From: CAYYYG01 sp964476135
Lineage (GTDB): Bacteria > Patescibacteriota > Microgenomatia > UBA1406 > GWC2-37-13
Length of the DNA: 64,000 nt
Direction of reading: 5' to 3'
Assembly (NCBI GenBank): GCA_964476135.1
Contig: CAYYYG010000002.1
Coordinates: forward strand, 12,676-76,675
Part shown: one piece after another, positions 27,459-36,442 of the stretch
How the letters are laid out: each line of letters opens with the position of its first letter
Position numbering within the stretch: the stretch's first letter is position 1
Position numbers and translations under genes: made by a program
Notes under the pieces: generated by a model
The model's database searches: none
Told to the model about the DNA's origin: nothing
What the model saw: only the letters and a program-made list of their open reading frames with translations

Positions 27459-29633
27459 ATGTACAACACAGCAAATAATACAAAATCAGAAGGATTGGTC
27501 TCTATAGTCATACCAGTAAGGAATGAAAAACCTAATCTGGAAGACTTGGTCATGCGGATCGACAGAACTTTCCGCAATGCCGATAAAAGATATGAAATAA
27601 TCGCGATTGATGATTACTCGTCAGATAACAGCTATACACTCTTAAAAACACTTTCACAACTATATCCTATAAAAGTATTTAAAAAGAATGGAGTAATTGG
27701 TAAAGGGGCTTCGATTATCGAAGGGTTCGAACACATAAACGGCTCGATCATAGTCACATTAGACGCCGACCTATCATACCCGCCTGAGAATGTAATCGGT
27801 ATGATCTCTAAAATAGATGAATACGATGTGGTCGTCGGCACCAGGGTATATATGGACGGCGAAAAACGTATCAAGAAGATTTTTGCAAAAATCTCACAAT
27901 TTCTATTTGGAAAAATCATGTTTGGACTCGACTATGACGTCCAATCAGGTCTTAAAGTATTCAAGAGACAAGTGATCGACAGCATAATTCTTTTCCCCAC
28001 CAGGTGGAGTTTTGATCTGGAATTTTTATACAAAGCCGATCAGGCCGGCTACTCCATAATTGGGTATCCAATTCAGTACGGATCAAGACACCATGGGATT
28101 GACAAATTGAATCCATTTTTAGCCTTAATTGAGCTTGGTATAATGACAATGCGTTACCGCCTGTTTCCTACTCATCCGGTTTTCATAGACAAAGGTAGTA
28201 CAGATCTGCTCGAGATAGGATGGAAATCCAAACGATTCAAACCTTATACAAACTTGCGTCTTGAAAACAGTGCGATAAAAACCATAAGCTCCGGTCAGCT
28301 AGTAATGGGAGCAATAGTCGTACTTATGATCATTAACTTATTTCTTCTCAATTGGAAACTAACCTTAATCGGAATAATGTGTTTTATAACGGTAATATAT
28401 TTTGCGGACCTTTTATTCAACCTTCTTCTTATAGCTTTCTCACTTAAAAAAACCCCTGAAATCAGAATTCCTGATGAAGAAATAAAAAAAGATCGTGTAT
28501 GGCCAATGTACACAATAATTTGTCCTTTATATAAGGAATGGGAGGTAATTCCTCAATTTGCAAAAGCGATGAGTAATTTGGATTACCCGGCTGATAAAGT
28601 CGAGGTTATGCTCGTTCTTGAAGAAGACGATAAAACAACCCAGAATGAGGTAAAGAAACTCACACTTCCTGCTAATTTTAAGGTGCTCGTGACCCCCCAC
28701 ACCTTCCCAAAAACCAAGCCCAAAGCTTGTAACTATGCTCTGCTTCAATCCAAAGGTGAATATGTGGTAATTTACGACGCAGAGGACGTTCCAGATAAAT
28801 ACCAACTCAAAAAAGCTGTAGTTACATTTGAAAAGCTTACAAACGAAAATGTTGTGTGTTTGCAGGCCAAACTTAATTTTTACAATGTTAACCAGAACTT
28901 ACTGACGCGAATCTTTACGCTAGAATATTCGCTCTGGTTCGACCTTATCCTGACCGGATTACATGCAATAGGTGCGCCTATCCCACTTGGGGGTACTTCT
29001 AATCATTTCCGTACCTCGCACCTGCAGTTATTACAAGGATGGGATCCTTTCAACGTCACTGAAGACTGTGATTTGGGGATACGACTTTTTAAATACGGTT
29101 ACAATACCAAGATTTTGGATTCGGTTACACTTGAGGAAGCCAACAGCAGCTTCTGGGGATGGTTTCCGCAGCGGACACGGTGGATGAAAGGCTACATTCA
29201 AACATATCTGGTGCATATGCGAAGACCCCATGATTTTGTCACTGATTGGTCCAACCCCCATTTATTCACTTTTCAACTTGTGGTCGGCGGCAAGATACTC
29301 TCCACACTTATCAACCCGCTTCTCTGGATATTAACCATAACGTACTTTATGTTCAGATCTTATACAGCAAATTTCATAGAGTCACTGTTTCTCGATCCTA
29401 TATATTATTTAGCTGTGGTATCGTTGCTTATCGGCAATTTCCTATATTTTTATTATTATATGATCGGAGCCGCAAAGCGTGGTTATTGGTCTCTAATTAA
29501 GTTCGCATATCTAGTGCCTTTTTACTGGATCATGATGAGCGTTGCTTCCTGGAGGGCATTGCATCAGATAATATTCAAACCGCATTACTGGGAAAAGACC
29601 AAACATGGGCTTCATCTAAAACCGGTAATATGA
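27459..29633 (+). CDS. Membrane protein with two family 2 glycosyltransferase domains
   Basis: 724 residues. Domain 1 (about 10-235) resembles dolichyl/polyprenyl-phosphate sugar synthases: VSIVIPVRNEKPNLEDLVMR, IIAIDDYSSDNSYTLL and IVTLDADLSYPPENV. Two membrane helices (about 280-330) precede domain 2 (about 350-590), a processive-type GT2: YTIICPLYKEWEVIPQFAKA, YVVIYDAEDVPDKYQL, the acceptor-side TEDCDLGIRLFKYGY and the QRTRW motif. Three or four helices close the protein. It could both make a lipid-linked sugar and extend a glycan. It is first in the plus arm. Confidence 0.9.
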   Translation: MYNTANNTKSEGLVSIVIPVRNEKPNLEDLVMRIDRTFRNADKRYEIIAIDDYSSDNSYTLLKTLSQLYPIKVFKKNGVIGKGASIIEGFEHINGSIIVTLDADLSYPPENVIGMISKIDEYDVVVGTRVYMDGEKRIKKIFAKISQFLFGKIMFGLDYDVQSGLKVFKRQVIDSIILFPTRWSFDLEFLYKADQAGYSIIGYPIQYGSRHHGIDKLNPFLALIELGIMTMRYRLFPTHPVFIDKGSTDLLEIGWKSKRFKPYTNLRLENSAIKTISSGQLVMGAIVVLMIINLFLLNWKLTLIGIMCFITVIYFADLLFNLLLIAFSLKKTPEIRIPDEEIKKDRVWPMYTIICPLYKEWEVIPQFAKAMSNLDYPADKVEVMLVLEEDDKTTQNEVKKLTLPANFKVLVTPHTFPKTKPKACNYALLQSKGEYVVIYDAEDVPDKYQLKKAVVTFEKLTNENVVCLQAKLNFYNVNQNLLTRIFTLEYSLWFDLILTGLHAIGAPIPLGGTSNHFRTSHLQLLQGWDPFNVTEDCDLGIRLFKYGYNTKILDSVTLEEANSSFWGWFPQRTRWMKGYIQTYLVHMRRPHDFVTDWSNPHLFTFQLVVGGKILSTLINPLLWILTITYFMFRSYTANFIESLFLDPIYYLAVVSLLIGNFLYFYYYMIGAAKRGYWSLIKFAYLVPFYWIMMSVASWRALHQIIFKPHYWEKTKHGLHLKPVI

Positions 29634-29643
29634 CGGTAATCAT

Positions 29644-30870
29644 ATGCCAAAACTACCCAAAAGAAAAACGCTGCACGTAATTGCCAAGTATTTTTATGAA
29701 TCTACGAACGACGTTCAGGCGCATATCGTGAAAACCTATAATGCATTTGATCCGGATGAGTGGAATATCACTATTCATTCAACAACCGACACGCTGACTA
29801 ATAAAGACGTATTACGAAAAAGGGAAATGATCGGCGATATTCAGGTGCGTCGTTCACGCAGTAATTTTTTTGGATTCTCCCCAAAAATCCAATGGGATAA
29901 AACAGATCTGATCTGCCTTTATGGTTTTAAACTTTTTCCTCACATATTTATTTTTCTCAAAACACTTTATCTTAAAATATCGGGGCAAAAAAAATACGCT
30001 TTAATGTTTATTCCCCAGGGCGGCTATACCCCCTATTGGAAAAGATATAGTCTTTTAAGGCGCGCTGGAAAACAAATGTATCACGCTCTTATCGGCCGTG
30101 TCTTAATTAATCTTACGACTGATGGAATACTCACCACTTCAAGCTGGGAGAGACACGAAATGATCAAGAAAGGCATTAGAGAAGAACTTATCGTAACAAT
30201 TCCCGACGGAATAGAAGATGAAGCATACGAGGATATTATCAAAAAAGCCAGTGAGCAGATAAAGTCAAAGACGCAAAGATACGGCGCCTATATATTACAA
30301 CTGGGCAGAATACACCCGATCAAAAATTTTGAAACAACAATTAAAGCATTAAGTTATCTACCAGACTCGATAAATCTTGTTATTGCCGGCCCAGTGGGCG
30401 ACAAAAAATATATTCGACGACTTCATCACTTAGTTAAAAAACTCCATCTGGAAAAGAGAGTTTATTTTCATGGAGTAATCAGGAGTTATGACAAATACTA
30501 TTTATTAAAAAATGCACGGTTGCTCGTACATATACCAATGTGGGATGCTAACGGTACAGTAATTTATGAAGCTATGAGCCAGGGGTTAGTAAGCATCGTT
30601 TCTAATCAGGCCGCACCGCTTGGTATTATTCGAGATGATGTAAATGGTTTTTTTATAAACTCACAGGACGATCTAGACCTCGGCAAAAAAATTCATCACA
30701 TTCTAAACACACATAACTCAGCAAAACTCAAAAACATAACTGCGAGGAATCTGAATATAGCACACGATCTAAAATCAAGTAGACTGCAAAAACGTTTGGA
30801 AATTTTTTACACAACTATTCTTATGAAACAAAAATACCCATACAGATTAACATCTGGTCATGCTTATTGA
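29644..30870 (+). CDS. Family 4 glycosyltransferase
   Basis: 408 residues, GT-B fold. The C-terminal half shows YILQLGRIHPIKNFETTIKA, INLVIAGPVGDKKYIRRLHH, VYFHGVIRSYDKYYLLKNAR and VIYEAMSQGLVSIVSNQAA with the catalytic Glu. No membrane helix stands out. It follows the double GT2 gene by 10 bases. Confidence 0.92.
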   Translation: MPKLPKRKTLHVIAKYFYESTNDVQAHIVKTYNAFDPDEWNITIHSTTDTLTNKDVLRKREMIGDIQVRRSRSNFFGFSPKIQWDKTDLICLYGFKLFPHIFIFLKTLYLKISGQKKYALMFIPQGGYTPYWKRYSLLRRAGKQMYHALIGRVLINLTTDGILTTSSWERHEMIKKGIREELIVTIPDGIEDEAYEDIIKKASEQIKSKTQRYGAYILQLGRIHPIKNFETTIKALSYLPDSINLVIAGPVGDKKYIRRLHHLVKKLHLEKRVYFHGVIRSYDKYYLLKNARLLVHIPMWDANGTVIYEAMSQGLVSIVSNQAAPLGIIRDDVNGFFINSQDDLDLGKKIHHILNTHNSAKLKNITARNLNIAHDLKSSRLQKRLEIFYTTILMKQKYPYRLTSGHAY

Positions 30871-30873
30871 TTG

Positions 30874-30882
30874 TGGTATAAT
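30874..30882 (+). promoter_or_regulatory. Extended -10 (TGGTATAAT) before the GT2 gene at 30895
   Basis: It ends 12 bases before ATGATG at 30895, giving a predicted leader of about five bases. It overlaps an upstream in-frame TTG, which argues against that start. Confidence 0.55.
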
Positions 30883-30894
30883 ACTTTCCTGTGT

Positions 30895-31809
30895 ATGATG
30901 TTACATAAGCAGCTATCCATCAGTGTAGTTATAGTCGCGCGTGATCACGAAGACAAGATTACATACCTCCTACGATCGGTACTCAAACAGAATTTGCATG
31001 ACTACATTCTAGACAGAATAATCGTAGTTTGTGACGGGAGTTCAGATCATACGCCGGCAAAAGTCTCTAGATATGCAAATAAATATCCGCAAATCACATT
31101 TCTTTATTACGCTGATGCTTTAGGCACCAATACAAGAATTGAGAATGTCGTTAGCACACTAACTAGCGATGTTATTCTATTAGTGGAGCCGAACATAGTA
31201 CTTAAAGGCACCAACTTCATACGTGACATACTGACAAGGTTTTATGCGGAGCGAATAGTAATGGTGATACCATCCACACAGATATCGGACGGCACGGGGA
31301 TTAAAAATTACATTAACAAACAAATCTTTTCCGTAAGAGATAAATTTGCCAGAATTACCCGTGACTCTCATTTAATATACTCACTAAATCTGGACGCTGT
31401 TGCGGTTAGAAAAAACTTCATTAAAGGCATGATTTTTCCTTCTGATATAAACAGAACTATCTACCTATATTTTTCAGCTCTTTATTCAAATAATCACGTA
31501 ATACCTTGCGACTCAGCGAGCATTATTAAAACTTACCCTGATCTGATCAACTCCCTGACAGATCTAACAAAAATCAAAGTCAGCTTTAAGCAAATTTTTG
31601 GCGACTTGGTAGAAAGAGAGGTTAACTTATCTGTGTGGAAGAAAATATTCATCTTTTTCTCTCTGTTGACGTATAAACCTCTATCAATATTAATTTTCAA
31701 TATCGTAGTTTTGGTTAATTTTATAGGTAAATTTTCAAACAATTTGCTCAGCGTCATGAAAACAACTCGTGGAAACGATATCTTAAAGAGGCGTGTACCT
31801 TCATATTGA
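30895..31809 (+). CDS. Divergent family 2 glycosyltransferase
   Basis: 304 residues from the first of two tandem ATGs. The GT-A N-terminus reads ISVVIVARDHEDKITYLLRS and RIIVVCDGSSDHTPAKVSRY. The usual DxD region is weak: DVILLVEPNIVL replaces the aspartate pair, so activity is uncertain. One hydrophobic segment near the C-terminus (about 255-285) probably anchors it. It has its own promoter-like box and sits in the plus arm of the polysaccharide locus. Confidence 0.8.
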   Translation: MMLHKQLSISVVIVARDHEDKITYLLRSVLKQNLHDYILDRIIVVCDGSSDHTPAKVSRYANKYPQITFLYYADALGTNTRIENVVSTLTSDVILLVEPNIVLKGTNFIRDILTRFYAERIVMVIPSTQISDGTGIKNYINKQIFSVRDKFARITRDSHLIYSLNLDAVAVRKNFIKGMIFPSDINRTIYLYFSALYSNNHVIPCDSASIIKTYPDLINSLTDLTKIKVSFKQIFGDLVEREVNLSVWKKIFIFFSLLTYKPLSILIFNIVVLVNFIGKFSNNLLSVMKTTRGNDILKRRVPSY

Positions 31810-31843
31810 CTTAATTAAACTACTACTTTTTTTCGCATTTATA

Positions 31844-31852
31844 TGGTATAAT
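31844..31852 (+). promoter_or_regulatory. Extended -10 (TGGTATAAT) before the GT4 gene at 31890
   Basis: Perfect extended -10. Transcription would begin near 31859, about 30 bases before the ATG. Further TATA-like boxes (TATAGT 31872-31877, TATAAT 31884-31889) lie closer, so the true start is unclear. Confidence 0.45.
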
Positions 31853-31889
31853 TAAAGACTATATTTTAACCTATAGTATTAATTATAAT

Positions 31890-33128
31890 ATGAAAGCGAA
31901 GAGCATCCAACTAACAAAATTCGCAACTTTTCTGCCCATAGCTTTTATATTAAGAATCAGCAGATTTTTTTTCAGAAACATTATTGATCTTATTTCCGTT
32001 ATCTGGCCTTTGCCTAACAAATCCCCTTCTTCTTCAGGAGTAAAGTACCTTATATTTAATTGGCGCGACACCAAACACTCCTACGCCGGCGGTGCCGAAC
32101 TTTACATTTATGAAATGGCACGAAGATGGGTTAAGGAGGGCAACGAAGTTACAATTTTTTGCGGCAACGATGGTAACAATTCCAGATATGAAATAGTCGA
32201 CGGAATTGAGGTTATAAGAAGAGGCGGATTTTATTTTGTATATATATGGGCATTTATATATTACATTGTTAAATTTAGAGGACGATTCGATGTAATTATA
32301 GATTGTGAAAACGGCATTCCTTTCTTTACACCTCTTTACGCTAAAGAAAAAATATATTTATTGATCCATCATGTTCATCAGGAAGTTTTTAGAAAAAGCC
32401 TGCACCCACCTTTCTCATGGTTAGCCTCCTATTTAGAAATTCAAGTTATGCCCTATGTTTATAAACATGTCCAGATTGTAACGGTATCGGAATCATCGAA
32501 GCGCGATATTCAAGAATATGGATTATCAGATAGGCCCGCAATCGTTCTTCACAATGGAGTGGATCTTAAAAGGTTCAAGCCAGCAATAAAAACCGATAGA
32601 CCAATGGTTTTATATCTTGGTAGATTAAAATTTTACAAATCGGTGCACGTACTACTTCATGCCGCAAAGCTTGTTCTTGAAAAAATTCCCGATGCTGAAT
32701 TCGTAATTGCGGGGTCAGGCGAAGAAGACGATAATTTATACAATTTAGCTCTTAAACTGGGGATTGACAAATCAGTAAAATTTCTCGGAAAAGTATCCGA
32801 CGAAACAAAAATCTTACTTTACCAAAAAGCTTGGGTATTTGTTCAGCCTTCATTTATGGAAGGTTGGGGCAGTACGAATATTGAGGCAAACGCATGTGGA
32901 ACTCCGGTAATAGCATCCAACGTTCCCGGACTACGCGATTCGGTTAAAAACCCTTCAAGTGGATTTCTCGTACCTTATGGACAATCGGAAGAGTTTGCTT
33001 CAAAGATATATGATTTAATCACCGACGAAAAACTTAGAGATTACATGTCCCAGAAGTCGGTGGAATGGGCACAAAATTTTGAATGGGACAAAACAGCCCA
33101 TGAAGGTTTAAGCATTTTTTCCAAATAG
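31890..33128 (+). CDS. Family 4 glycosyltransferase
   Basis: 412 residues. An N-terminal segment of about 45 residues is basic and partly hydrophobic and may bind the membrane. The GT-B core follows: SYAGGAELYIYEMARRWVKE, VLHNGVDLKRFKPA, PMVLYLGRLKFYKSVHVLLH, FVIAGSGEEDDNLYNLALKL, and MEGWGSTNIEANACGTPVIA with the catalytic Glu pair. It resembles GDP/UDP-sugar-dependent transferases. Its substrate cannot be read from sequence. Confidence 0.93.
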   Translation: MKAKSIQLTKFATFLPIAFILRISRFFFRNIIDLISVIWPLPNKSPSSSGVKYLIFNWRDTKHSYAGGAELYIYEMARRWVKEGNEVTIFCGNDGNNSRYEIVDGIEVIRRGGFYFVYIWAFIYYIVKFRGRFDVIIDCENGIPFFTPLYAKEKIYLLIHHVHQEVFRKSLHPPFSWLASYLEIQVMPYVYKHVQIVTVSESSKRDIQEYGLSDRPAIVLHNGVDLKRFKPAIKTDRPMVLYLGRLKFYKSVHVLLHAAKLVLEKIPDAEFVIAGSGEEDDNLYNLALKLGIDKSVKFLGKVSDETKILLYQKAWVFVQPSFMEGWGSTNIEANACGTPVIASNVPGLRDSVKNPSSGFLVPYGQSEEFASKIYDLITDEKLRDYMSQKSVEWAQNFEWDKTAHEGLSIFSK

Positions 33129-33203
33129 CCTAACAACTTCTAAAAAAATCATCTAAACTAAAATATCAATAAATAAAAATAAACCTATAATATTTCGATT
33201 ATA

Positions 33204-33212
33204 TGATATAAT
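33204..33212 (+). promoter_or_regulatory. Extended -10 (TGATATAAT), leaderless spacing, before 33219
   Basis: The box ends exactly 6 bases before the ATG at 33219, so the predicted first transcribed base is the A of AUG. Confidence 0.65.
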
Positions 33213-33218
33213 AAGACT

Positions 33219-34760
33219 ATGAAAGACATATTAGTAAGTATTGTGATATTCTTGATCGGGATCCTTTTGTACGCTGCTACTCTAAGAGCAGTACCAGGAA
33301 ATCCTACCGGTAATATGGTAAAAAACAATCTCGATCAGGCGACAAAACCGCTTGAGTTATCGCCAGAAAGAGGAAGGTATCTGCTGGTTATGTCACTTGC
33401 CGAAAACGGTTCATTCTCCTTAAATCAGACGCTTGCGGATGCTGCTTATCCAGATATCGGATGGTATCAAGGTAAATTCTATATATTTTTCGCACCCGGC
33501 ATATCGGTATTAGCACTCCCGATGTATCTCGTCGGTAAGCCATACGGACTCGCACAGGCCGCCTCTTTTTTCACCATTTCAATAATTTCAGCCATTACCC
33601 TGATTTTTTTGTATAAAATATCCCGGGATATTTTTAAGTTACCTGTATGGGCATCATTATTATCCCCCTTGATCTTTGGTTTCGCCTCTACCTCTTGGAG
33701 CTATGCGATAACTTTATATCAGCATCATGTAACTACGTTCTGCATAATATCTTCTATTTATGCCGCTTGGAAATATAAAAATGGCAATGCTTGGTCATGG
33801 ATCTGGGCGGCATTTATTTGGCTTAATCTTTCCGTTGCCATCGCAATCGACTATCCGAATGTGATACTGATGGCACCTGTAATGCTATATTTCCTACATT
33901 CCTCTTTCAAAATTAGTAAAAATGAAGGTAATTACACCGCAAAATGGAGACTGTCATATATTGCGACATCAATTATTTTTGTTTGCTATGTATTTGTACA
34001 GGCATACTTTAACTACACGCATTTTGGCGGTGTGACGAGGGTAAGCAATACTATAGCTTCATATAAGGCAATAATCGAAAATAAAACCTTAAAAAACGTT
34101 GACACAGAAGAAGCAAATCGCGCTGCCGATAATGATCGCAGCGCATCTGGTTTTTTTAATGAATATGCAATACCAACCGGATTTACGATTCTAACACTGG
34201 GACTGGATCGTGGCATTTTTCTATACTCTCCCATATATATACTTGCTCTATTTGGCATCTGGATTGCGGTCAAAAAAATGAATGCGGAAATCGCTGCGCT
34301 TCTTGGCGTTACATTCGCAAATTTCTTCCTTTATAGCAGCTGGGGTGATCCATGGGGAGGCTGGGCCTTCGGACCAAGGTACTTAATACCGTCTATGGCA
34401 ACACTCTCGATCTTTGTTGGTTTATGGGTATCCAGGAACAAATTTATGTTCTTTCGAAGAACAGGAGCGTTTGTCTTAATTGCATATTCCACCGCAGTAG
34501 CTTTACTTGGCGCCCTCACGACAAATGCAGTTCCACCTAAAGTTGAGGCGGATTTTCTTAAGAGCAAGTATAACTTTCTTATGAATCTCGACTTTATGCT
34601 GCATAACAGAAGCGGCAGTTTTATTTATAATACAAACTTCGCGGATCATATTTCGGTTTCAGAGTATTTCTTTATGATATTTACATTTATTATGTCAGTC
34701 ACATATATAGTGCTTTTTTTGATTCCTTTTATTAAATCGATTAAAAACCCTAATACATGA
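33219..34760 (+). CDS. Polytopic GT-C-like membrane protein
   Basis: 513 residues with about ten to twelve membrane helices. The first outside loop contains a segment typical of family 39-like GT-C proteins (YPDIGWYQGKFYIFFAPGIS, then LPMYLVGKPYGL). A later loop holds WGDPWGGWAFGPRYLIPSMA, also common in this group. Such enzymes transfer sugars from polyprenyl-phosphate donors on the outer face. The stop overlaps the start of the next, similar gene (ATGA). Family assignment is moderate; the substrate is unknown. Confidence 0.7.
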   Translation: MKDILVSIVIFLIGILLYAATLRAVPGNPTGNMVKNNLDQATKPLELSPERGRYLLVMSLAENGSFSLNQTLADAAYPDIGWYQGKFYIFFAPGISVLALPMYLVGKPYGLAQAASFFTISIISAITLIFLYKISRDIFKLPVWASLLSPLIFGFASTSWSYAITLYQHHVTTFCIISSIYAAWKYKNGNAWSWIWAAFIWLNLSVAIAIDYPNVILMAPVMLYFLHSSFKISKNEGNYTAKWRLSYIATSIIFVCYVFVQAYFNYTHFGGVTRVSNTIASYKAIIENKTLKNVDTEEANRAADNDRSASGFFNEYAIPTGFTILTLGLDRGIFLYSPIYILALFGIWIAVKKMNAEIAALLGVTFANFFLYSSWGDPWGGWAFGPRYLIPSMATLSIFVGLWVSRNKFMFFRRTGAFVLIAYSTAVALLGALTTNAVPPKVEADFLKSKYNFLMNLDFMLHNRSGSFIYNTNFADHISVSEYFFMIFTFIMSVTYIVLFLIPFIKSIKNPNT

Positions 34761-36370
34761 CATTAAGTCTATCGATATCCAAGAAAACGCTTAGTTCAAT
34801 AAAAAAGTGGTCAGAAACGGCGCCATGGATGTTTTTTGTTGTGATGTTAGCAATCGAGGCGGCCATACTGTCTTCTGTAACAGCTTATTTTTATGATGTG
34901 ATTGTGGCTTATGGAGACTCCGAGTCTCACCTTAACATTTCAAAACGTGTCGTTACCAGCCTGACACCAGGATTAGCACAACTCGGAGGTATATGGTTAC
35001 CATTGCCGCATTTACTCATGATGCCGTTCGTCTGGAATGATTTTCTTTGGTACACAGGCATTGCCGGATCAATTGTGTCAGGAATGGCGTTTGTTGTAAG
35101 CGCGATTTACCTGTATAAGTTTGCCTACTTGATAACGAAAAATAAACTAGCGTCTTTTGTAGCTTTTCTTGCATTCGCTTCAAATCCGAATATATTATAT
35201 ATTCAGGCGACCCCGATGACTGAAATGTTGCTTATAGCTTTTTTCATCCTGTCATCTTATTATTTCACATGTTTTTTAATAGATCGAAACGATTTTAAAG
35301 GTCTTATGCTCGCGGCGATCTTTGGTTTTTGCGCGTCGCTATCACGCTATGACGGTTGGTTCTTGGTTCTTTTTGAAAGTATGGTGATAATCCTCAGATA
35401 TTTACCGCTTGAGAAAAAAAAATATCACGAAATGGAGGGAAAACTCATAATATTTTCTACACTTGCCCTTATAGGTATCGCACTATGGCTTTTCTGGGAT
35501 TACCTTATTCTTGGAGACCCTTTCTATTTTACCAACAGTCAGTTTTCGGCAAAATCTCAGCAATCCGCATGGTTAGCTCGCGGAGAGCTACCAGCTTATC
35601 ATAATCCGTTAGTTGCATTTATTTACTACTTCGCAACTAGCATGAGTAATTCAGGAATACTTATATTCTTAGCATCGTTCATAGGGCTATATAAGTACAT
35701 TTTCGAAAAACGCAGCTATACGCGTTTTCTTATCCTCATCATCCTCCTGGTACCATTTGTCTTTTATGTTTTTACTATGTACGTAGGGCAGTCGGTTATT
35801 TTTATACCCAGCATTACACCAACTACATTTGAATGGACACTTTTTAACGTGCGCTATGGACTGATGATGGTCCCTGTAGTAGCATTTTTCTTTGCCTTTG
35901 CCTTTTACAAATCCGATATAGCAATGCGTGTGTTTCTTATAGTGCTATTGTTTACCCAGTTTGGGCTTTACACGGTAGGATTCTCAAAAGTAGTGACTCT
36001 GGCAGACGGCACAGAGGGACTTTCAAGACAAAAAAAGGACTTTGCCGAGGTTTGGCTTACTGATAACTATGACGATGGGTATGTGCTAATTGACGACTAT
36101 GCTCGTTCAATCAGTATAACGAGAACACGCATACCAATGCAAAACATCATTTATCTAGGTAATAAACCTTACTTTGAACTGGCGCTCAGACATCCGGAAA
36201 AATATGCAAAATGGGTCATAATGCAGAGAGATGATATTATCTGGAGATCTATATATGACGTCAAACAAAGACAGGATGATCTTTATAAACACTATGAAAA
36301 AGCATATACGTCACCGACCACACTCATCTTCAAGCGAATGGATCAATATGATACGGATTTTCGACCATAA
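34757..36370 (+). CDS. Polytopic GT-C-like membrane glycosyltransferase
   Basis: 537 residues with about eleven membrane helices. The first outside loop has YGDSESHLNISKRVV, in which an acidic residue is followed by a His, as in GT39/ArnT-like enzymes. GGIWLPLPHLLMMPFVW comes next. FASNPNILYIQATPMTEMLL is also typical. The soluble C-terminal tail (about 440-537) lies outside or in the cytosol. It is paired with the preceding gene through a 4-base overlap, so the two may act together on the same lipid-linked sugar. Confidence 0.75.
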   Translation: MTLSLSISKKTLSSIKKWSETAPWMFFVVMLAIEAAILSSVTAYFYDVIVAYGDSESHLNISKRVVTSLTPGLAQLGGIWLPLPHLLMMPFVWNDFLWYTGIAGSIVSGMAFVVSAIYLYKFAYLITKNKLASFVAFLAFASNPNILYIQATPMTEMLLIAFFILSSYYFTCFLIDRNDFKGLMLAAIFGFCASLSRYDGWFLVLFESMVIILRYLPLEKKKYHEMEGKLIIFSTLALIGIALWLFWDYLILGDPFYFTNSQFSAKSQQSAWLARGELPAYHNPLVAFIYYFATSMSNSGILIFLASFIGLYKYIFEKRSYTRFLILIILLVPFVFYVFTMYVGQSVIFIPSITPTTFEWTLFNVRYGLMMVPVVAFFFAFAFYKSDIAMRVFLIVLLFTQFGLYTVGFSKVVTLADGTEGLSRQKKDFAEVWLTDNYDDGYVLIDDYARSISITRTRIPMQNIIYLGNKPYFELALRHPEKYAKWVIMQRDDIIWRSIYDVKQRQDDLYKHYEKAYTSPTTLIFKRMDQYDTDFRP

Positions 36371-36442
36371 ATACAGCCATAATACTGATATAATGTATTA
36401 TCGTTTATAGTCAAAATTTCAATTCAAATCTAACATCCCCTC

